From NCBI RefSeq assembly GCF_044904705.1, contig NZ_JADIKL010000003.1, forward strand, positions 62,001-126,000: a stretch of DNA of 64,000 nucleotides. The letters are read 5' to 3'. This document shows positions 31,450-38,469 of this stretch, in pieces (the first letter of the stretch is position 1; the number at the start of each line of letters is the position of its first letter). The position numbers were made by a program, and so were the translations under genes. Below the pieces are notes generated by a model that had not been told where the DNA came from, made no database searches, and saw nothing but the letters and a program-made list of their open reading frames with translations. The stretch comes from Rhodanobacter_A agri (lineage in GTDB: Bacteria; Pseudomonadota; Gammaproteobacteria; Xanthomonadales; Rhodanobacteraceae).

Positions 31450-32507
31450 AGGTGAAAACCGGCGCGGCCGGCGATGATCTGCGCCAGCACGTCCGGCGCG
31501 TAATCGAACGAGTCGTAGTACAGCCGCTCCTCCGGCAGGCCTGCCGCCACGAAGCGGTGGCGCGCGATGTCGATCATCGCGGGCGGCCCGCTCATGTAGA
31601 CGTCGTGGCCAGACAAGTCGGCGTAATCGGCCAGCACGGCCTCGTGCACCAATCCCGCGCGCCACCCCGCGCCGGCAGCTTGTTCCACGTCGGACAGCAC
31701 CGCGTGAAAGCGCAGCTGCCGTGCCTGTCGCCGCCACTGTTCGATCTTCGGCAGCAGATACAGATCGGCCGCGCTGCGCACGCCCCAGTACACATCCATC
31801 GTGCGGCGCGAGCCCAGCGCGAGAAAGTGCTCGACAATCGCCTTCACCGGCGCGATGCCGGTGCCGCCGGCCATGAAGATCATCGGCCGCTCCGAATCCT
31901 CGCGCGCCACGAAGGTACCCAACGGCGCCTCGATGCGCATCACATCGCCCACCGCAAGCTCGTCGGCCACCCGCGAGGTGAAGCCGCCGCCGGCGACGTG
32001 GCGCACGTGCAGCTCGATCGTGCCGTCCGGCTGCGGGCCGTTGGCGATCGAGAACGGTCGCCGCCGCCCCTCGTCCAGCAGCACATCGAGATACTGGCCC
32101 GGCAACCATTGCAGCCTCGCCTCGCCATCGACGGGTTGCAGATGCAACCCGGTCACGTCGGGCGCCAGCACCCGCTTCTCGGTCACACGCACGCTGAGCT
32201 GGCGGCGCGCGATGTCTTCCACCGAGGCCACCTCGCGTGCCTCCAGCAACAGGTCGCTGGCCGGCACCGCCTGGCACAGCAGCACGGCATGATGGGCGCG
32301 CTCGTCGGCGTCCAGCGCCAGCGGCGGGTTGCGCGGGTAGTCGCAGCGGCCGGCGAGCAAGGTGGCCTTGCAGCTGCCGCAGACGCCGGCGCGGCACGAG
32401 TATGGCAAGGCGATGCCGGCACGCTGCGCGGCTTCCAGCACGGTTTCGCCCGCGGCCACGTCGAAGCGACGGCCGGTGCTTTTCAGGGTGACGGTGAACA
32501 CGCGCAC
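31446..32507 (-). CDS. 2Fe-2S ferredoxin / FNR-type reductase
   Basis: The protein has 353 residues. The N-terminal plant-type ferredoxin domain has cysteines 38, 43, 46 and 78 (YSCRAGVCGSCKATLL ... VLLCQ). A flavin-binding FNR domain follows with RRRPFSIANGP and the NAD(P)-binding GTGIAPVKAIVEHFL, ending YMSGPPAMIDIARHRFVAAGLPEERLYYDSFDYAPD. This architecture is annotated as CDP-6-deoxy-3,4-glucoseen reductase (AscD-like), but genes like it serve other oxygenases and reductases, so the partner is unknown. The start is probably GTG at 32507; no ribosome site is evident. The stop TAG is formed by the GTAG of the REP element. It is divergent from the thioesterase at 32565. Confidence 0.85.
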   Translation of the reverse strand: MRVFTVTLKSTGRRFDVAAGETVLEAAQRAGIALPYSCRAGVCGSCKATLLAGRCDYPRNPPLALDADERAHHAVLLCQAVPASDLLLEAREVASVEDIARRQLSVRVTEKRVLAPDVTGLHLQPVDGEARLQWLPGQYLDVLLDEGRRRPFSIANGPQPDGTIELHVRHVAGGGFTSRVADELAVGDVMRIEAPLGTFVAREDSERPMIFMAGGTGIAPVKAIVEHFLALGSRRTMDVYWGVRSAADLYLLPKIEQWRRQARQLRFHAVLSDVEQAAGAGWRAGLVHEAVLADYADLSGHDVYMSGPPAMIDIARHRFVAAGLPEERLYYDSFDYAPDVLAQIIAGRAGFHL

Positions 32508-32564
32508 ATTGTCGCCGCGATGGCGGTCGGCCGACAATGGAGGCCTGTTAAACGAGGAACGGGC

Positions 32565-33005
32565 ATGGGTATCTGGCAGCAGGACATCGATCTGGCGCGC
32601 GTCAACGGGTGGAGCGCAAACACGCTGATGGAGGCGCTGGACATCCGCATCACCGCCGCCGGCGACGACTGGCTGCGCGGCACCATGCCGGTGGACCAGC
32701 GCACCCACCAGCCCTACGGCCTGCTGCACGGCGGCGCTTCCGTGGCGCTGGCCGAGACACTGGGCAGCACCGCGGCGATGCTCACGCTCGATCCGGCGCA
32801 GTTCCACGTCGTCGGCCTGGAGATCAACGCGAACCACGTACGCGGCGTGCGCGAAGGCATCGTCACCGGTACCGCGAAGGCATTGCACCTGGGGCGCAGC
32901 ACCCAGCTGTGGGAGATCCGCATCGAGGACGAGCGGCAACGGCTGGTGTGCGTGTCCCGACTGACCATGGCGGTGGTACCGGTCGACGTGGTGGCGCCGC
33001 GTTGA
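32565..33005 (+). CDS. Hotdog thioesterase (YdiI/EntH/PaaI type)
   Basis: The protein has 146 residues with the 4HBT pattern: LMEALDIRITAAGDDWLRGTMP, then the catalytic segment PYGLLHGGASVALAETLGSTAA, where the Glu following the HGG loop is the usual nucleophile or base, and GLEINANHVRGVREGIVTG. This matches acyl-CoA thioesterases of the YdiI/MenI group. GAGGA seven bases before the ATG supports the start. It overlaps the next gene by three bases at its stop codon, so the two are probably co-translated. Actual substrate unknown. Confidence 0.9.
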   Translation: MGIWQQDIDLARVNGWSANTLMEALDIRITAAGDDWLRGTMPVDQRTHQPYGLLHGGASVALAETLGSTAAMLTLDPAQFHVVGLEINANHVRGVREGIVTGTAKALHLGRSTQLWEIRIEDERQRLVCVSRLTMAVVPVDVVAPR

Positions 33006-33946
33006 ACGACACGCCTTACGCGGACCTCACCCCCGACCGGGTGCTCGACGCCGTGGGCGCCTGCGGCCTGTGGCCGGATGGCCGCCTGCTCGCGCTCAAC
33101 AGCTACGAGAACCGCGTGTGGCAGGTGGGCATCGAGGACGCCTCGCCGGTGATCGCGAAGTTCTATCGTCCTGGCCGCTGGAGCGATGCGGCGATCCTGG
33201 AAGAGCATGCTTTTGCACAGGAACTGGCAGTGGATGAGGTGCCGATGGTGGCGCCGCTCGCGTTCGACGGTCGCAGCCTGCTGCTGCACGGCGGCTTCCG
33301 CTATGCGCTGGCGCCGCGCCACGGCGGCCGCGCGCCCGCGCTGGAATCGCGCGAGCAACTGGAGTGGCTGGGCCGCCTGCTCGCGCGCCTGCACGCGGTG
33401 GGCACGCGCCGCCCGTTTTCGCATCGCGGCGCGCTAGACCGCACCACGCTGATCGCGCAGCCGATGCAGGCCGTACTGGCTTCGTCGCTGCTGCCCGCGC
33501 ACCTGCATGCCGCCTACCGCAACGCGGCGCAGCGGCTCGACGCAGCCGTGGCCGCGCGTTTCGATGCCGTAGGCCCCGTGCGCACGCTGCGCCTGCATGG
33601 CGACTGCCACCCCGGCAACATTCTCTGGACCGATGCCGGCCCGCACTTCGTCGACCTCGACGACGCGCGCATGGGCCCGGCGGTGCAGGACCTGTGGATG
33701 CTCGCCAGCGACGAGACGACGATGCACGCGCTGCTGGACGGCTATACCCAGCTGCGCGACTTCGATCACGCGGAACTCGCGCTGGTGCCCGCGCTGCGCG
33801 CAATGCGCCAGCTGCATTACGCCGGCTGGATCGCCCAGCGCTGGCACGACCCTGCCTTCCCCGCCGCCTTCCCGTTCGTGGCCGAGGCCCGCTGGTGGGA
33901 CGAGCACATCGCCGACTTGCATGAATTGGCCGATGCGCTGGATTGA
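33002..33946 (+). CDS. srkA: SrkA-type stress-response Ser/Thr protein kinase
   Basis: The protein has 314 residues (E. coli SrkA/YihE 328). It is an aminoglycoside-phosphotransferase-fold protein kinase linked to survival under envelope and oxidative stress. Landmarks are NSYENRVWQVGIED at the nucleotide loop, VIAKFYRPGRWS with the ATP-binding Lys, the catalytic LHGDCHPGNILW, and the metal-binding VDLDDARMGPAVQDLWML. The start is most likely the TTG at 33002, which overlaps the stop of the thioesterase (TTGA); no ATG is available before the conserved N terminus. E. coli srkA is in operon with dsbA; here it is not. Confidence 0.9.
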   Translation: MNDTPYADLTPDRVLDAVGACGLWPDGRLLALNSYENRVWQVGIEDASPVIAKFYRPGRWSDAAILEEHAFAQELAVDEVPMVAPLAFDGRSLLLHGGFRYALAPRHGGRAPALESREQLEWLGRLLARLHAVGTRRPFSHRGALDRTTLIAQPMQAVLASSLLPAHLHAAYRNAAQRLDAAVAARFDAVGPVRTLRLHGDCHPGNILWTDAGPHFVDLDDARMGPAVQDLWMLASDETTMHALLDGYTQLRDFDHAELALVPALRAMRQLHYAGWIAQRWHDPAFPAAFPFVAEARWWDEHIADLHELADALD

Positions 33947-34017
33947 CGCGCTCGGCGAAAGCCAGCGCGCTTTTTGCGCCGATAGCCTAAGCTTCCCTTT
34001 TCGAACGAGACCACCGC

Positions 34018-34452
34018 GTGCGCACCATCCTGTTCCGCCTGATCGGCATCCTCGAAGTGGCTGGCGGCTGCTACGGCATGATCCTGATGCTCTACCGCCT
34101 ACTGCCGTTCCGCGCGCACGACAGCGTGGTCGCGCTGATCGGCCTGGCGCTGTATGCCTTCGTGCTGGTGGCCGGCGTGCTGCTGCTGGAGAACAGCGAG
34201 CGCGGCGTGCGCTGGTCGGGCTGGGCGCAGCTGCTGCAGCTGCCGTTGATCGCCACTCCCGTGTTCAGCTGGGCGCTGTACTGCGGCGGCTACGTCAACG
34301 TGTTCGCCACGCTGCATCTGCCGCCGCAGTTGGGGCTGGCCGCGCACTTCGGCAGCCAGGCTTTCGTGCTTGCCGTCGGCGGCCCCGCCGCCGCACACCT
34401 CGGTATCAACCTGCTGGCACTGCTGTCGTGGCTGGCGCTGCGGCTGCGCTGA
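34018..34452 (+). CDS. Small integral membrane protein, four helices
   Basis: The protein has 144 residues with four hydrophobic segments (about 5-27, 37-58, 72-95 and 115-142). No conserved domain is recognised. The start is a GTG at 34018 with GAGA about eight bases upstream. It converges on the sensor kinase gene, leaving only seven bases between the stops. Function unknown. Confidence 0.75.
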   Translation: MRTILFRLIGILEVAGGCYGMILMLYRLLPFRAHDSVVALIGLALYAFVLVAGVLLLENSERGVRWSGWAQLLQLPLIATPVFSWALYCGGYVNVFATLHLPPQLGLAAHFGSQAFVLAVGGPAAAHLGINLLALLSWLALRLR

Positions 34453-34459
34453 GCGGCCG

Positions 34460-35743
34460 TCAGCCGAATACGATGCTGGCGATCGCGCCATTGGTGTCGG
34501 CGCGTGGACGCATCGACACCTCCCAGCCATAGAGCTCGCACAATCGGCGCACGATGGCGAGGCCCAGGCCCGCACCGCTGCCGCCCGCGCCTTCGCCGCG
34601 CACGCCACGCTGGAACAGGCGCTCGGCGTCCTCCGGCTTGATGCCGGGGCCGGTGTCGATCACCTCGATGCGCCCCTTGCCGACCTCGACGCGCACTGTG
34701 CCTTCGAGTGTGTACTTGATCGCGTTGCCGATCAGGTTGGTGAGCGCCACCGACAGCACCGAGGCCGGCGCATTGACGCTGACCGGCTCGCGCGCCGCCA
34801 GTTCGATCTCGATCGGCTTGCCGCGCACCTGCGGGCGCTGGCTTTCGATCACGTCGGCGGCGACCCTGGCCACTTCGGTGGTCTCGCCGCGGGTGGGGCC
34901 GCGCCGCTCGGCACGCGACAAGAGCAGCAGCGCCTCGATCAGTTCGGTGGCCTGGCGCGAGGCGCGCTCGATGCGCTTCAGCCGCTCGCGCAGCTTGTCG
35001 GTGAGATCCGGCGAGCCTTGCAGCAGCTCGGTGGTGCTGGCGATCACCGCCAGCGGCGTGCGCAGCTCGTGGCTTACGTCGGAGTTGAACTCGCGGTCAC
35101 GCTCCACCATCGCGGTGAGCCGCGCCGCGTATTCGTCCAGCGCGTGCGCCAGTTCGCCCACCTCGTCATCGGCGAAATGCTGGGCCAGCGGCTCGGCCTT
35201 GCCGGCCTTGCGGAAATCGCGCAGCCTGGTCGCCAGCTGGCTTACCGGCTTGAGCACCTTGCGCGACAACCACAAGCCGATCGCCAGCGACAGCAAGCTG
35301 AACAGCAGCACGACCGCGATCAGCGAGGTTACCAGCTGGCGCTTGCCCAGTTCCTCGCGGCTGACGTCGTAGGTGAGAAAGGCAATCAGGCCGTACTTGC
35401 GGGCCACCGCAAGCTTGTAATGCCGCTGCCGGCCGTCCTGATCCACGTCATGCATGTCGTAGACGCCGTTGGCAAGGTTCTGCCATGCCAACGGCGCCTT
35501 GTAGATGGTGCGGTCACTCCACAGCCACGCGGAGATCAGCTCGGACTGCAACGGCTGGTCGAAATGCTCATGCTTGTTTTCCACCGCCTGATCGATGTCG
35601 TGCTGCAACGCCGACACCACGAGCTGGTCTTCGACCTTGGCGCGCACATACAACGAGGCGACAGCAAACAGCACGCTGAGGCCGAAGCCGAACAGCGCGA
35701 AGGAGAGGACAAGGCGGAAACGGAGCTTACGCCTGGATTGCAT
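34460..35743 (-). CDS. Two-component sensor histidine kinase (ColS-like)
   Basis: The protein has 427 residues. Two membrane helices (about 12-32 and 138-158) flank a periplasmic sensor of about 100 residues. A HAMP domain follows, then the H-box SDVSHELRTPLAVIAST, N-box LTNLIGNAIKYT, and ATP-lid motifs IDTGPGIKP and GAGLGLAIVRRL. The gene overlaps the end of the response regulator by 17 bases, so the two are translationally coupled. The pair resembles ColR-ColS of Xanthomonas and Pseudomonas, which respond to zinc and membrane stress; this is a similarity of the regulator's N terminus and is not proven. Confidence 0.88.
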   Translation of the reverse strand: MQSRRKLRFRLVLSFALFGFGLSVLFAVASLYVRAKVEDQLVVSALQHDIDQAVENKHEHFDQPLQSELISAWLWSDRTIYKAPLAWQNLANGVYDMHDVDQDGRQRHYKLAVARKYGLIAFLTYDVSREELGKRQLVTSLIAVVLLFSLLSLAIGLWLSRKVLKPVSQLATRLRDFRKAGKAEPLAQHFADDEVGELAHALDEYAARLTAMVERDREFNSDVSHELRTPLAVIASTTELLQGSPDLTDKLRERLKRIERASRQATELIEALLLLSRAERRGPTRGETTEVARVAADVIESQRPQVRGKPIEIELAAREPVSVNAPASVLSVALTNLIGNAIKYTLEGTVRVEVGKGRIEVIDTGPGIKPEDAERLFQRGVRGEGAGGSGAGLGLAIVRRLCELYGWEVSMRPRADTNGAIASIVFG

Positions 35744-36413
35744 CCGGCTCGACCATCCTGTAGCCGATACCGTGCCGCGTATGGATCAGCGGCTTGTCGA
35801 AGGGTTTGTCGATCGCCGCGCGCAAGCCATGGATGTGCACGCGCAGGGAATCGGAATCGGGCAACTCCTCGCCCCATACCTTCTGTTCCAGATCCTGCCG
35901 CGTCACCACCGAGGGGCTGGCTTCCATCAGCGCCTGCAGCAGCTTGAGGCCGATCGGGTTGAGCTGGATCGCCTTGCCGGCACGGCTCACCGTGAGCGTG
36001 TCGAGGTTGTAGGTGAGATCGGCCACCTTGAGCACGCGGCTCTGCGGACCCTTGCCGCGACGCGCCAGCACTTCCAGGCGCGCGGACAGTTCCTGCAGCG
36101 CGAACGGCTTGGTCATGTAATCGTCGGCACCGGACTCGAAACCCGTGAGCTTCTGCTCCAGCGCATCGCGCGCGGTGAGCATCAGGATCGGCGTCTGCTT
36201 GTGCGCCTCGTGGCGCAACTTTTTCGCCACCTCGAGGCCGTCCATGCCGGGCAGCGTGAGGTCGAGCACGATCACGTCGAAGTCATGCACCACCGCCAGA
36301 TGCAGGCCGGTGACGCCGTCGCCGGCGAAATCCGCCACATGGCCACGATCTTCCAGATAGTCGCCGATGTTGGTCGCGATATCGCTGTTGTCTTCAATCA
36401 CCAGTACGCGCAT
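35727..36413 (-). CDS. OmpR-family response regulator (ColR-like)
   Basis: The protein has 228 residues. The receiver domain starts MRVLVIEDNSDIATNIGDYLEDRGH and has phospho-acceptor Asp51 in VIVLDLTLPGMDG and the switch Lys in YMTKPFA. The winged-helix effector domain ends with the OmpR-type LRVHIHGLRAAIDKPF and IHTRHGIGYRMV. The segment GDGVTGLHLAVVHDFDVIVLD resembles Xanthomonas ColR. The ATG at 36413 is chosen over longer frames by family alignment. It is followed by its kinase with a 17-base overlap. Confidence 0.9.
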   Translation of the reverse strand: MRVLVIEDNSDIATNIGDYLEDRGHVADFAGDGVTGLHLAVVHDFDVIVLDLTLPGMDGLEVAKKLRHEAHKQTPILMLTARDALEQKLTGFESGADDYMTKPFALQELSARLEVLARRGKGPQSRVLKVADLTYNLDTLTVSRAGKAIQLNPIGLKLLQALMEASPSVVTRQDLEQKVWGEELPDSDSLRVHIHGLRAAIDKPFDKPLIHTRHGIGYRMVEPDAIQA

Positions 36414-36529
36414 GCGCCGCTCCGCGATGCCGCCGGCGACATGGGCCGGCCCCGGCCGCAAGCTTAACATTCGCGGCGCGCGAAACTCGCTGCAGGCCGG
36501 CTCCAGCCTGAATGCCGGCGTCGTCCAAG

Positions 36530-36571
36530 AAAAAACCCGGATGAGCCGGCTGCTCGCCGCCGCATCCGGGT
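36530..36571 (-). terminator. Rho-independent terminator after rimK
   Basis: On the minus strand, ACCCGGATG (36571-36563) pairs with CATCCGGGT (36543-36535) across a 19-base loop and is followed by six T. It lies about 125 bases beyond the rimK stop and 115 bases before the response regulator start, so it separates the two minus-strand units. Confidence 0.82.
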
Positions 36572-36697
36572 ACAGGGCTCGTCCCGTTACCGCCATCCAC
36601 CGTCATCGGACCTTGCGGCACGCTTCAGGCAAATCGACAGCGGGATCGTTTATAGAAGCTTGCGGGTTACGACCGGGTTAACCCGGGCGCACGGCGT

Positions 36698-37603
36698 TCA
36701 TCTCGCATTTGCCCCGCCGCGCCGCGCACCGCCAACCTGGTCCTCCAGCAACGCGATGATCGCGTCGGCCACATCCACGCCGGTGGCCGCCTCGATGCCT
36801 TCCAGCCCCGGCGAGGCATTCACCTCTAGCACCAGGGGACCACGATCCGAGCGCAGCAAGTCGACGCCGGCGATGCCCAGCCCCATGGCGGCGGCGGCGC
36901 GCACCGCGATGCGCCTCTCGGCGGCGCTCAACTTGACCGCCGTCGCGCTGCCGCCACGGTGCAGGTTGGCGCGGAACTCGCCCGCGCTGGCCTCGCGCTG
37001 CATTGCCGCCACCACCTTGCCGCCGACCACGAAGCAGCGCAGGTCGCAGCCCTTGGCCTCGGCGATGAATTCCTGCACCAGGAAATTCGCGTACAGGCCG
37101 CGGAAAGCCTCGATCACACTTTGCGAGGCGCTGCGCTTTTCCGCCAGCACCACGCCGGTGCCCTGGCTGCCTTCGTTGAGTTTGATCACGTGCGGCGGCT
37201 CGCCCAGCATCGCCAGCAAGTCCTCGGTGTCGTCGGGGTTGTCTCCGAACACGGTGACCGGCATCGCGATGCCTTGTGCGGCAAGGATCTGCAGGCTGCG
37301 CAGCTTGTCGCGCGCGCGCAGCACCGCATCGGACGAATTGGGTGTGTAGACCCCCATCATTTCCAGCTGGCGCAGCACGGCGGTGCCATAGAACGTGCTC
37401 TGCGTACCGATGCGCGGAATCGCCGCATCGAGATCGCGCACCGGCTTGCCCTTGTAACGGATCGCCACGCTGTCCGGCGCAATCCGCACGTAGCAGCGCA
37501 GTGGGTCGAGTACGCGTACCACATGGCCGCGCGCACGCGCCGCGTCCACCAGACGCTGGGTGGAATACAGCCGCGTGTTGCGCGAAAGGATGGCGATCTT
37601 CAT
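36698..37603 (-). CDS. rimK: RimK-type ATP-grasp glutamate ligase
   Basis: The protein has 301 residues (E. coli RimK 300). RimK adds glutamates to the C terminus of ribosomal protein S6 and can make poly-glutamate. It begins MKIAILSRNTRLYSTQRLVDAA. ATP-grasp elements are VIKLNEGSQGTGVVLAE, the LVQEFIAEAKGCDLRCFVVGG metal and nucleotide region, and VDLLRSDRGPLVLEVNASPGLEGIE with the metal-binding Glu-x-Asn. It overlaps the protease gene upstream by four bases (ATGA). The last 20 residues are charged and variable. Confidence 0.94.
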   Translation of the reverse strand: MKIAILSRNTRLYSTQRLVDAARARGHVVRVLDPLRCYVRIAPDSVAIRYKGKPVRDLDAAIPRIGTQSTFYGTAVLRQLEMMGVYTPNSSDAVLRARDKLRSLQILAAQGIAMPVTVFGDNPDDTEDLLAMLGEPPHVIKLNEGSQGTGVVLAEKRSASQSVIEAFRGLYANFLVQEFIAEAKGCDLRCFVVGGKVVAAMQREASAGEFRANLHRGGSATAVKLSAAERRIAVRAAAAMGLGIAGVDLLRSDRGPLVLEVNASPGLEGIEAATGVDVADAIIALLEDQVGGARRGGANAR

Positions 37604-38094
37604 GGATGGTCCGTGGCCGCCAGCGGCAGCCTGGGCTGGGTGTAGGCGCGCGCCGGGTCGACCACGAAGCGCCCGTGCAATGCGCTGCGGCCGAGCAGCA
37701 TGGGAAACAGCATGTGCCGCCGGTCGGTCAGGTTGATGTCCGCCATGAAGCGCCGCCCGGCCAGCAGGATCTCGCTGCGAATGAACCAGCGTTCGGTGCG
37801 GCGGCCGCCGGTGTCGGTGACCACGCGCCGGTCCAGCGCCCGCGCCTCGCATTGCACTTCGTGCGACGACTGCCGCCCGGTGCGTACGGTGAAGCGCAGC
37901 CACACCACGCCATCGCGCAGGAAACTTTCCAGCGTTTCCACATGCAGCGCGCTGCTGCGCGCACCGGTATCGAGCTTGGCCTTGAGCTGGGCGATGCCCA
38001 GTTGCGGCAGCGCCAGCCGCTCGCGCCAGCCCAGCACCAGCGGACCGGGCACGGTTGGACACGGGGTAGTCGGATCCGTCATCGGCGTCGGCAT
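37600..38094 (-). CDS. rimB: RimB-type ATP-dependent zinc protease-family protein
   Basis: The protein has about 164 residues. It belongs to the PF05618 family, a retropepsin-like fold: AKLDTGARSSALHVETLE carries the Asp-Thr-Gly-Ala active-site motif, followed by WLRFTVRTGR, RRVVTDTGGRRTERWFIRSEILLAGRRF and DRRHMLFPMLLGRSALHGRFVVDPA. In Pseudomonas RimB is a protease acting with RimK on ribosomal protein S6. The start is uncertain: ATG at 38094 is chosen, 38082 is possible, and the frame opens at 38145, immediately next to the tRNA 3' end. The gene directly follows the tRNA on the same strand. Confidence 0.85.
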   Translation of the reverse strand: MPTPMTDPTTPCPTVPGPLVLGWRERLALPQLGIAQLKAKLDTGARSSALHVETLESFLRDGVVWLRFTVRTGRQSSHEVQCEARALDRRVVTDTGGRRTERWFIRSEILLAGRRFMADINLTDRRHMLFPMLLGRSALHGRFVVDPARAYTQPRLPLAATDHP

Positions 38095-38145
38095 GCTCGC
38101 GGGGGTGGCGATGGGAGCGGCGTCTGGCCATTGCGGGGGAAGCAA

Positions 38146-38219
38146 TGGAGCGGGTGAAGGGAATCGAACCCTCGTCAGTAGCTTGGGAAGCTACAGCTCT
38201 ACCATTGAGCTACACCCGC
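38146..38219 (-). tRNA. tRNA-Gly, anticodon CCC
   Basis: The 74-base gene folds into a standard cloverleaf on the minus strand. The acceptor stem starts GCGGGTG and its 3' side ends CACCCGC-T-CCA, with CCA encoded. The D arm is AGCTCAATGGTAGAGCT. The anticodon stem GTAGC/GCTAC holds the loop TTCCCAA, giving anticodon CCC. The T arm contains GGTTCGATTCC. It reads towards rimB, whose frame begins at the next base. Confidence 0.97.
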
Positions 38220-38469
38220 GTCGGCCCGCGGATGGTAACCCGGGAAACGGCGCGCTGGGAATCGCCGGCCGGTACACCAGCATGAACCGTCGCCAGCCGA
38301 TCGATATCCGTCCGCTGAACCATCGGCGCCGCCCGCGCGGAAACTAAGCCGCCCCTAATCCCTGCCGTAGGCATAATCGGGCCGTCAATGCGCTGCGCGC
38401 AGCGTGCTTGAAGCCGGGCATGGCATCGCGCCATGCTGATTCGCGTAGCACTGGAACCGGGAGACTCCA

